DNA from: Chromatiaceae bacterium | GTDB taxonomy: Bacteria > Pseudomonadota > Gammaproteobacteria > Chromatiales > Chromatiaceae | Direction: 5' to 3' | Assembly (NCBI GenBank): GCA_024235175.1 | Contig: JACKMX010000002.1 | Coordinates: 744,001-808,000, forward strand | DNA length: 64,000 bases | Shown here: positions 16,611 to 24,184 of the stretch, in pieces | How positions within the stretch are numbered: position 1 is the stretch's first letter | Layout of the letters: each line of letters starts with the position of its first letter | Notes under the pieces: model-generated | The model's database searches: none | Seen by the model: only the letters and a program-made list of their open reading frames with translations | Told to the model about the DNA's origin: nothing | Translations under genes and position numbers: made by a program

Positions 16611-16961
16611 ATGCTAAAGCGTAAAACCATTCTTGCCATCGGATTGAGCTCTCTCTTATCCATCGCCGCTGCGGCACCTGCTGCCGCAGACCAGGAGCGT
16701 GGCAATCGACGCGGTTCGGAAAGCAGTTCCGAAACCAGATCACACTATCTCAGGACAGACCATGATCAGCATTATCGCGGTCATAATCACCGCCCTCACC
16801 GGCAGCCACACTGGCGCCCTCACCACAATGACCACAGGTACTACAGAGACCGCGGTCACCACCGCCATTATTGGGTTCACCGCCACAGTCATGATGATCA
16901 TTTCGCCGAAGGATTGATATTTGGTGGTGCTCTTGGTTATATCATTGGTAACAATTACTGA
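16611..16961 (+). CDS. Histidine-rich secreted protein
   Basis: A 116-residue protein of unknown function. The ATG at 16611 is preceded by AGGAGGA and is preferred over an upstream ATG at 16539. A Sec signal peptide (LAIGLSSLLSIAAAAPAAA) leads to a hydrophilic segment extremely rich in His, Arg, Asp and Tyr. It ends in a glycine-zipper-like tail GLIFGGALGYIIGNNY that could insert in a membrane. The His density suggests metal binding in the periplasm. The upstream promoter looks response-regulator dependent. Confidence 0.75.
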   Translation: MLKRKTILAIGLSSLLSIAAAAPAAADQERGNRRGSESSSETRSHYLRTDHDQHYRGHNHRPHRQPHWRPHHNDHRYYRDRGHHRHYWVHRHSHDDHFAEGLIFGGALGYIIGNNY

Positions 16962-16979
16962 AAGAGCAGTTAAAAAGGC

Positions 16980-17009
16980 GGATTCCTTTATGCATCCATA
17001 AAGGGATCC
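16980..17009 (+). terminator. Hairpin after the His-rich gene
   Basis: GGATTCCTTTATG pairs with CATAAAGGGATCC across a 4-base loop, 18 bases past the stop codon. There is no T tract, so it may be a REP-type stabilising hairpin rather than a terminator. Its GGATCC core resembles the repeat at 4551-4632. Confidence 0.55.
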
Positions 17010-17230
17010 GACCGGTTCTCCTTCAAGGTCCAATCTCCGCGTGAAAAAAATCTATGGATGGTCCGGTCTCAATTCCAATGAGAGGAGAGGCCGGTAAGGT
17101 CTCCCTATTTTTTTAAACCCCAATAGAATCGGGTTGTATCCCTGCTGCGAAACAGTGGAAATTATACAGACCCATCTGTGCTTACCATGGCATCCGCTGC
17201 CGTATAAATGGAATTCGTTAAGGAGTAGAC

Positions 17231-18613
17231 ATGAGTTTGATTCTTTTTACCGGGGTGCTGGTGGCAATCAGTTTTCTGCTCTCCCCCCGCACCCAGACTG
17301 CCGATGGATTTTTCAAAGGCTACTCCGAGAACGGTGCACCGCCTTCGCTATGGACACTGGTGTTCTCTCAGGTCACCACCTGGATATTTGCCCGCTCCCT
17401 GATGAACGCGGCGATTCTCGGGTATTACTATGGCATAGCCGGAGCACTGGCCTACGCGGCATATTACCTCAGTTTTCTCACTGGCGGGCTCATCATAGAC
17501 CGCATCCGTTTCGAACACGGCCACGAAAGCATCCAGAGTTTTCTGCGCGATCATTTCGGCCGCCTGGGTAGCGGTACCTACAATATCGTTGTTGCGGTGC
17601 GGCTTTTGAGCGAGGTTTTCGCCAACCTGCTGGTTATCGGAGTGCTGTTCGGTGCCGCCGGTTCAAATGCCTACACATTCGGCGTGATCGCCATCGCGGT
17701 GCTCACCCTGGGTTATTCGATGATGGGCGGCCTGCGCGCCTCGCTGCGCACCGACGTGTTTCAAACCCTGGTGCTGATCGGGGTGCTGCTACTGCTGCTG
17801 GGGCAGACGCTGACCGGCTCAGGCTTCTCAGTCTCAGCGGTACTGGGTTCCAGTTCCGACCCTTCCGGCCCAGGCTGGGTGCTGCTGGCGGTGGCGCTGC
17901 TGCAGATCTGGAGCTACCCGATGCACGATCCGGTGATGATGGACAGGGGGTTTCTGGCCGACCGCGCCACCACCAGACGCAGCTTCATGCACGCCGCCTG
18001 GATCTCGATTATCGGCATCCTCATTTTCGGCCTGCTGGGAGTGCACGCAGGCCTTTTCAAATCGGAAGGCGAGGCCCTGGTTGCGACACTGACCCGGCTG
18101 TTTGGCGAGCCGACCATGCTGTTGTTCAACGCAGCCCTGGTGGTCTCCGCGCTCTCCACTCTTGATTCCACCTTCTCCAGCGCCTCCAAGCTGACGATTG
18201 TGGACATGAAACTGGCCCCGCAACTTCCGCACAACGGACGCATCGCAATGGCGTTGTTTCTCATCGGCGGTCTGGTATTTCTGTTTCTCGGCAGCAAGGA
18301 TCTTTTTGCCGCGGTCGCAGTCAGCGGAACCGCCTCCATGTTCCTGGCACCGGTTCTCTTTTTCTGCATTCTCGGCAAGCGTCGGGTGGCTCGCTGGTCC
18401 TATGCGTTCAGCTTTTTCTGCGCCATGGCCGCCGGCGCCATCTATATGCTGGAGGCTGGCGGTCAGATCTCGCTGATGGAACCCCTGTTTGGTGTCGGCC
18501 ACAAATACGCCAAGCTATTGATTCTCTGCATTATGGTGCTGACGGCAGGATGTATCGCCTTTGCGCTGGGCACACGCACCGTTGAACTGAAAGAAAGCGG
18601 GGAGATGGTTTGA
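17231..18613 (+). CDS. Sodium:solute symporter family protein
   Basis: A 460-residue polytopic membrane protein with about 12 hydrophobic segments, of the SSF (solute/sodium symporter, LeuT-fold) type. SSF features include TWIFARSLMNAAILGYYYG early, GYSMMGGLRASLRTDVFQTLVLI mid-protein, and ALSTLDSTFSSASKL near the Na2-site helix. Substrate cannot be assigned. GGAGTAGAC precedes the ATG. Its stop overlaps the TTG start of the following phosphoesterase by four bases, so the pair is an operon. Confidence 0.85.
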   Translation: MSLILFTGVLVAISFLLSPRTQTADGFFKGYSENGAPPSLWTLVFSQVTTWIFARSLMNAAILGYYYGIAGALAYAAYYLSFLTGGLIIDRIRFEHGHESIQSFLRDHFGRLGSGTYNIVVAVRLLSEVFANLLVIGVLFGAAGSNAYTFGVIAIAVLTLGYSMMGGLRASLRTDVFQTLVLIGVLLLLLGQTLTGSGFSVSAVLGSSSDPSGPGWVLLAVALLQIWSYPMHDPVMMDRGFLADRATTRRSFMHAAWISIIGILIFGLLGVHAGLFKSEGEALVATLTRLFGEPTMLLFNAALVVSALSTLDSTFSSASKLTIVDMKLAPQLPHNGRIAMALFLIGGLVFLFLGSKDLFAAVAVSGTASMFLAPVLFFCILGKRRVARWSYAFSFFCAMAAGAIYMLEAGGQISLMEPLFGVGHKYAKLLILCIMVLTAGCIAFALGTRTVELKESGEMV

Positions 18614-19482
18614 CCCACACCGCCCTTCCTCCGGCGCTTGAGCTGGAGGAACTTTCCCCTCCTCTGCTGGTATTTGGCGGGCCTTACTCCAATCTGGAGG
18701 CAACCAGGGCTATGCGCCGGATAGCGGCCGTACATGCTATTTCGGCAGACCGGTGCATCTGCACCGGCGATCTGGTGGCCTATTGCGCCGACCCGGTGGC
18801 GTCCGTGAGGGAGATTCAGGAGTGGGGCGTACATGTGGTGATGGGCAACTGCGAGGAGTCGCTGGCTGAAGGCGCGGCGGATTGCGGCTGCGGATTCGAC
18901 CAGGGCAGCAGTTGCGACCTGCTCTCCGGGCAATGGTTCAGCTACGCCAGCGCACTGATCGATGATGGTATGCGCCACTGGATGGCGAAACTGCCCAGGC
19001 GCCTCGAGTTCACTTGCAACGGTGTGCGGCTGGCAGCCATTCATGGCGGGGCAGCACAGATAAACCGCTTTCTGTTCGCCTCGCTGGACGAATCTGATTT
19101 TCAACAGGAGCTGGATCTGCTCGATGTGGACTGTGTACTCGCGGGTCACAGCGGCATCCCGTTCACCCGTCCGATCGGATCCAAACTCTGGCACAACGCC
19201 GGCGTGATCGGCATGCCCGCCAACGACGGCAGCCAGCAGACCTGGTTCAGCCTGCTGGAGAGCGCCGGACCGGGTCGGCTGCGCATCATCCATCATCCGC
19301 TGAACTATGATGCATCGTCCGCCGCCCGGAAAATGCGGGCTGCCGGTCTGACCGGTGGTTACGAAAAGGCATTGGAGACCGGACTCTGGCCAAGCCTGGA
19401 TGTGCTGCCCGAAACAGAAAAGAGAGCGGCCGGCCAATCGATCGATCCGGGCCGGCATATCTGGCCAGGTCAGGATTATTGA
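18610..19482 (+). CDS. Metallophosphoesterase family protein
   Basis: A 290-residue calcineurin-like phosphoesterase starting at a TTG coupled to the symporter stop codon (TTGA overlap). The motif order is GGPYSNLEA (replacing the usual GDxHG), CTGDLVAYCADP, VMGNCEESL (in place of GNHD), AIHGGAA and LAGHSGIPF. The first metal motif, normally an Asp-x-His, is degenerate, so activity or metal content may differ. The target may relate to the symporter substrate, but nothing in the sequence identifies it. Confidence 0.8.
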   Translation: MTHTALPPALELEELSPPLLVFGGPYSNLEATRAMRRIAAVHAISADRCICTGDLVAYCADPVASVREIQEWGVHVVMGNCEESLAEGAADCGCGFDQGSSCDLLSGQWFSYASALIDDGMRHWMAKLPRRLEFTCNGVRLAAIHGGAAQINRFLFASLDESDFQQELDLLDVDCVLAGHSGIPFTRPIGSKLWHNAGVIGMPANDGSQQTWFSLLESAGPGRLRIIHHPLNYDASSAARKMRAAGLTGGYEKALETGLWPSLDVLPETEKRAAGQSIDPGRHIWPGQDY

Positions 19483-19606
19483 TCTGGACTTGACGAGTTC
19501 TGCAATATTGATCGGGAGTGTGCTGACCAGGCCGCCTCACTCTCCAAGGAGGGAATACCGGCACTGATTCAGTCTTAAAATAACGGCTGAGCCTCCGATC
19601 TCCCAA

Positions 19607-21496
19607 TCAACCACTGATGATGCACTTCAGCTGCGCCACCTTCTCCTGCAAGGATGTCGAGCGCAGAGTCTCAAACAACTCCGCCAAATTGAACCGGTGG
19701 TGCCGCTCGTATGCCACACCCAGCTGCGGCATATCGGCCAGGCCCACCTCCCGGGCATGCTCAACAAAGCCTCTGTTCTTCCAGAAGAAGGCCCCGGGCA
19801 TGGTGGTTGGAATCACCAGCACATAGAACAGGGCGCGTCCAATGACGGATGAGGTCAGGGCGACCAGTGCCAGCAGCATGAATGCCCAAGGGTTTGCGGC
19901 ACCCGCAAGAGCCAATGCGATCGCAAGAACCCATGCGGCCAGCAACAGTCCGTTGCGCAGCCAATAGGATTTGCCGTAGCTGGTGCTCTGCTCATAGAAG
20001 GAAGCGGCGCCTTCGCTCTCCTGCCCACTTACATCACGCGCATGGGCCAGCAATCCGAGCCCCTCCAGTGCCAAGCCGGATGCCACCGACCACGCCAGCA
20101 CCGATCCCAGATCAGACGTAAGCTCATCGTATGCCAGTGCGGTCATCGCCAGCAGCAGCGCGCCCAAACTCAGCGCGGTGCCAACAAACGCCGCGCCGGT
20201 ATGCCAGTGATCCCAGAACGGCCGTGCTGGAATCCGGTAGAGCCTGTACATATAGTAACCGCCGATGCCCGTTCCAAGCAGTGCAAGCAGGGTAAACAGA
20301 CTCTGCATCGTAACCGCAAAGACCCCGTCAAACAGTGCGAACAGGCTGTAACCCGCCAGTCCCGCAAAGAAGGCAGAGACTCCTGCGATCTCCCGACTCA
20401 CCGGCGATAACCTGAGGTTGTAGAACCCCCGGTAGAAACGATGGGGTTTGCCCAGATGCATGTTGAGTTTGAACAAACCCAGGCCCATCATCGCCAACAT
20501 CAGCAGCAGCAGCGGCAGATAGGCAGGTGTGCCATGGAATGAGGCAACCGGTGAAACACCGGCCAAACGGCCCAGAACCAATAGAGCAAATGCACCCATC
20601 ACCGCCTGCACAGCCAGAGTGAAGATAATGTGTGCGTTTTCGTGAGATCCAAGCAGCCTGCCGAGGTTCCACTCGCGATCAAATCCATGCTTGGCATCCA
20701 CCACCGGCCTGAAGCTGCCCTGGTTGTCCTCACGATGATATTTCACCGCCGTGCTGTCCACCCGCACCATTTCGCGCTGGGTGGTGCGGGTCTGCTGAAA
20801 GCGGATATTGGGATGGGTGATATCGGTACGCGGAAATCCGGGTATCTCGGTCTTGGCCTGGTGCCGCCTCTCAGGAATATTTTCCACCACGCCGAAATCC
20901 AGCGCCTTACCCAGGCAGGCGGAGACACAGGCGGGCTTGAGGCCCACCTCGAGACGGTCCACGCACATGTTGCACTTGCTGACCTGGCCCTTAACCGGGT
21001 CTAGCTGCGGGGCGTTATAGGGACATACCCAGGTGCAGTAGCCGCAGCCAAAACAGATATCCGGATCCTGCAGTACCGCGCCATACTCGGCGAACTTGGT
21101 ATAGGCCCGGGTGGGACAACCCTTCAGGCAGACTGGATTGTCACAGTGGTTGCACGCCATGGAGATATTGAGCCGCTGGTAGGCGGGATAAGTGCCCCCC
21201 TCGACGAAGCCCACTGAACGGAACGCTATATGCGCCGGGTTGTCATTCTTCTCGCTGCAGGCGGCCTCACAGGCATGGCAGGCGATGCAGTTGTCGGCAT
21301 TGAAATAGAACCCGTGCTGTTTGTAACGGTTGGGATTCGCTCCCACCCCACCGTCTCCATTAATGTTGAGGCTCTGGCCATGCAGCGAGTCCCCCTCTGC
21401 CGCCTTGTCGATGGGCAGCCCGTACCGGTTGTGACTCTTGCTGTCAGGATCGTTTAGCAGGGCGTAGTCTGGTTCATCAGGTCGTGCGGGATACAT
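19607..21496 (-). CDS. Fused DmsB/DmsC-like electron-transfer and membrane subunit of nitrate reductase
   Basis: About 629 residues from the ATG at 21496, which has GAGG six bases upstream. The N-terminal ~230 residues form a DmsB/NrfC-type ferredoxin with four [4Fe-4S] motifs: CIACHACEAAC, CNHCDNPVCLKGC, CFGCGYCTWVC and CNMCVDRLEVGLKPACVSAC. The C-terminal ~350 residues are a DmsC-like quinol-oxidising membrane anchor with about eight helices. It sits directly downstream of nasA, so it likely passes quinol electrons to the cytoplasmic nitrate reductase. No Tat signal is seen. The usual NADH-dependent NasC-type subunit is absent from this cluster. Confidence 0.85.
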   Translation of the reverse strand: MYPARPDEPDYALLNDPDSKSHNRYGLPIDKAAEGDSLHGQSLNINGDGGVGANPNRYKQHGFYFNADNCIACHACEAACSEKNDNPAHIAFRSVGFVEGGTYPAYQRLNISMACNHCDNPVCLKGCPTRAYTKFAEYGAVLQDPDICFGCGYCTWVCPYNAPQLDPVKGQVSKCNMCVDRLEVGLKPACVSACLGKALDFGVVENIPERRHQAKTEIPGFPRTDITHPNIRFQQTRTTQREMVRVDSTAVKYHREDNQGSFRPVVDAKHGFDREWNLGRLLGSHENAHIIFTLAVQAVMGAFALLVLGRLAGVSPVASFHGTPAYLPLLLLMLAMMGLGLFKLNMHLGKPHRFYRGFYNLRLSPVSREIAGVSAFFAGLAGYSLFALFDGVFAVTMQSLFTLLALLGTGIGGYYMYRLYRIPARPFWDHWHTGAAFVGTALSLGALLLAMTALAYDELTSDLGSVLAWSVASGLALEGLGLLAHARDVSGQESEGAASFYEQSTSYGKSYWLRNGLLLAAWVLAIALALAGAANPWAFMLLALVALTSSVIGRALFYVLVIPTTMPGAFFWKNRGFVEHAREVGLADMPQLGVAYERHHRFNLAELFETLRSTSLQEKVAQLKCIISG

Positions 21497-21518
21497 CGTC
21501 AACCTCAATCGTACATAG

Positions 21519-21545
21519 GGTGCAATATGCAACACGCATTGCACC
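21519..21545 (-). promoter_or_regulatory. Hairpin before the DmsBC-like start
   Basis: GGTGCAAT and ATTGCACC arms with an 11-base loop lie in the nasA-dmsBC spacer, just upstream of the ribosome-binding site. It may tune translation or processing within the operon. Confidence 0.45.
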
Positions 21546-21601
21546 GTTTTCACCGGTTAGTGGAAAGTGCAAAGCGCTTCTTTTACTGCACCCTGCATCC
21601 A

Positions 21602-23806
21602 TCAAAACTTGCGCATCTCCATCGATAGGCGGGCCGCTTCCTTCTGGTCCGAAATCGGCTCGATACGCACCGCCGACTGCTTGTAGGCCGGCTGGCGCGA
21701 ATGCGGATCGAGCAGGCCCAGTGTGAGGCGGTTGGCGCAATCGTGGAAATGGAAAGGCAGAAAAATCATGTTCTTCGGCACGCGCTGTGTCGGCTGTGCC
21801 ATCACCACCGCATCGGAGCGGCGCGATACCAGGCGCACATATTCACCGCGCCGAATACCCAGTTCTGACGCCAGATCCGGATTGATTTCGATGAAAGGGA
21901 TCGGGCTGTACTTGTTGTTGTTACCGATCTTGCCGGTCTTGGTGCGACCGTGCCAGTGCTCGATAAGGCGGCCGGTATTGAGCCAGATCGGGAACTTCTC
22001 GTCCGGCACCTCGTTGTTGTCAATGAATGGCAGCGGAATCAGTTTCGCCCTGCCGTCCGGATAACTGAAGGTGGCATTCCTTGTGTAAAGTCGCTTGCCT
22101 CCGCTGGGAGGCGCCTCGCCCCGCTCCACCTGATCCAGGGTATAGGGCCACTGTATGCCCCGGCTCTGTTCTATAAGCGTATGGTTCATGCCGGAGATGT
22201 CGGCCAGCCGGCCTCTGGAAATGGACGCCATCTCCAGAAAAATGTCGGGGGCACGCTCTGGAAACTTGACCCTCCCCTCGCGATTGAAGCGCTCGGCCAT
22301 GCGGTTGAATATCCACAGATCCGGCCTGGCCTCGCCAGGAGGCGTGGTGATCGGTTTGACCAGGTTGATGCGCCGCTCGGTATTGGTCATCACCCCCTCT
22401 TTCTCCGCCCAAGTGCCGGCGGGCAGGTAAACGTGCGCATACTGGGCGCTCTCGGTGTCCTCGTAACAGTCCTGCACGGCGCAGAACTCCAGCTTCTCCA
22501 TGGCTCTGCGGACACGCGCGGTGTTTGGCAGCGAGGACATGGGGTTGGTGGCGATCAGCCAGAGCGCCTTTATCTGGCCCGATTCGATGGCGTGGTAGAT
22601 ATCGGTCTGGAACATGCCTCGCTTCTTGGGGAAGAACTCAGGATCCACATTCCAGAACCTGGCAATCTCCTCGCGGTGCTCGGGAACCTCCAGCAGCCTG
22701 TAGTTGGGCAGGCCGGAGCAGGAGGACCACTCACGCGTGCCCATCGCATTGCATTGTCCGGTGATGGAGAGGCTGGTGCCGCCTGGCTTGCCGATATTGC
22801 CGGTCAGCAGCGCCAGGTTGTTGATCCCCACCACGCCGTCAGAGCCGTGCGTGGACTGATTGATACCCATGGTCCAGATCTGCATCGCCGCCCCGGCATT
22901 GGCAAATAGACGCGCGACGTGGCGGATACTGTCCTCATCAATGCCGCAGATCTTCGCTGCGGTGACCGGGTCATACTTCTGCACTTCGGCGCGCAGCGCC
23001 TCCAGGCCGGTAGTATTGGCATCGATATAGGCCTGGTCCTGCAGTCCCTCCTGCAGTATCACGTGCATCAATGCATTCTGCAGCACCACGTCGGTTCCCG
23101 GTGTGATCGGCAGGTGACGGTCGGCATTCTGCGCCAGCATGGTGACACGCGGATCGACCACGATCAGCGGAAAGCCCCGCCTCTCCTGCGCCTCTTTCAT
23201 ACGCCAGTAGATGATCGGGTGCTGTTCCGGCAGGTTGGAGCCCCAGGCGATCAGGCAGTCGGTATGCTCGAAATCCTCATAGCAGCCGGGTGGTCCGTCG
23301 GAGCCGAAGGAACGTTTGTATCCCGAGACCGCCGAGGCCATACAGAGCGTGGTATTGCCGTCATAGTTATTGGTGCCGATCAGGCCCCGGGTCAGCTTGC
23401 CCAGGGTATAGAACTCCTCGGTCAACATCTGTCCGGTGGAGATGACCGCAACCGAGTCGCGGCCATACTTCTGCTGGATACGGACGATCTCGTCGTGCAC
23501 CCTGTCCAGCGCCCTGTCCCAGCCAACAGCCTGCCAGGGCTCATGCCAGTGAGTGCGCATCTTCGGTTGCAAACCACGACCGGCAGATTCGAACAGCTCA
23601 TGTTCGAATATCCCTTTCAGGCAGAGCTTGCCACGGTTGACGTCTGCATCCGCCACGCCACGGGAGGCGACCGGCCGGCCTTTGGCATTCACTCCGACCT
23701 CTATCGAGCAACCGGTGGAGCAGTAACCGCAGGCGGCGTATTTCCAATTCACCACGCCCTTGTCGGCGATCTTGATCGGGTTCTTGTTTTTACGTCCAAA
23801 CAGCAT
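21602..23806 (-). CDS. nasA: Assimilatory nitrate reductase catalytic subunit
   Basis: A 734-residue molybdopterin (bis-MGD) oxidoreductase reducing nitrate to nitrite in the cytoplasm. The N-terminal [4Fe-4S] site is C26-x2-C29-x3-C33 ... C62 (CGYCSTGC ... GKLCLKG). The Mo region includes NTTLCMASAVSGYKRSFGSDGPPG. It lacks the C-terminal BFD-like [2Fe-2S] domain of longer NasA proteins (about 870-900 residues). It has no Tat signal. Gene order nirB-nirD-nasA-dmsBC on one strand indicates a single operon from the sigma-54 promoter before nirB. Confidence 0.93.
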   Translation of the reverse strand: MLFGRKNKNPIKIADKGVVNWKYAACGYCSTGCSIEVGVNAKGRPVASRGVADADVNRGKLCLKGIFEHELFESAGRGLQPKMRTHWHEPWQAVGWDRALDRVHDEIVRIQQKYGRDSVAVISTGQMLTEEFYTLGKLTRGLIGTNNYDGNTTLCMASAVSGYKRSFGSDGPPGCYEDFEHTDCLIAWGSNLPEQHPIIYWRMKEAQERRGFPLIVVDPRVTMLAQNADRHLPITPGTDVVLQNALMHVILQEGLQDQAYIDANTTGLEALRAEVQKYDPVTAAKICGIDEDSIRHVARLFANAGAAMQIWTMGINQSTHGSDGVVGINNLALLTGNIGKPGGTSLSITGQCNAMGTREWSSCSGLPNYRLLEVPEHREEIARFWNVDPEFFPKKRGMFQTDIYHAIESGQIKALWLIATNPMSSLPNTARVRRAMEKLEFCAVQDCYEDTESAQYAHVYLPAGTWAEKEGVMTNTERRINLVKPITTPPGEARPDLWIFNRMAERFNREGRVKFPERAPDIFLEMASISRGRLADISGMNHTLIEQSRGIQWPYTLDQVERGEAPPSGGKRLYTRNATFSYPDGRAKLIPLPFIDNNEVPDEKFPIWLNTGRLIEHWHGRTKTGKIGNNNKYSPIPFIEINPDLASELGIRRGEYVRLVSRRSDAVVMAQPTQRVPKNMIFLPFHFHDCANRLTLGLLDPHSRQPAYKQSAVRIEPISDQKEAARLSMEMRKF

Positions 23807-23854
23807 TCAGTGAACCTCGAAATTGTTGAGGAAAATTTTCCGACCTCAATTTCC

Positions 23855-24184
23855 CTAGGCCGCTTCTTCGCTAAGGGACAACTGCAGCAACACCATGCCG
23901 CCCTCAACTTTTACCGGAAAGATATTGGTGCAGCCCTCGTCCGGACCCAGGGCTTCGCCACTGGTCAGGTCGATCTTCCAGTTGTGCAGCGGACAGGTGA
24001 CCGAGTCGCCGTGCATAATCCCCTGGGAGAGCGGTCCATTCTTATGCGGGCAGGCATCGCGTATGGCGTAGACCCGGTCATCCGACCCACGAAACACAGC
24101 AATATCCATCTCTCCGGTCCGGATTACCCGGGAGCCGAGTACAGGTATCTGCGTCAGTTCTACAACTTCAATCCACTCGCTCAT
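23855..24184 (-). CDS. nirD: Nitrite reductase [NAD(P)H] small subunit
   Basis: A 109-residue Rieske-fold subunit of cytoplasmic siroheme nitrite reductase. It has complete Rieske ligands C45-P-H47 and C64-x2-H67 (DACPHKNGPLSQG and TCPLHNW), unlike the cluster-less E. coli NirD. It overlaps the end of nirB by four bases (ATGA), giving tight translational coupling. A paralogue with a changed motif lies at 15851-16159. Confidence 0.94.
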   Translation of the reverse strand: MSEWIEVVELTQIPVLGSRVIRTGEMDIAVFRGSDDRVYAIRDACPHKNGPLSQGIMHGDSVTCPLHNWKIDLTSGEALGPDEGCTNIFPVKVEGGMVLLQLSLSEEAA

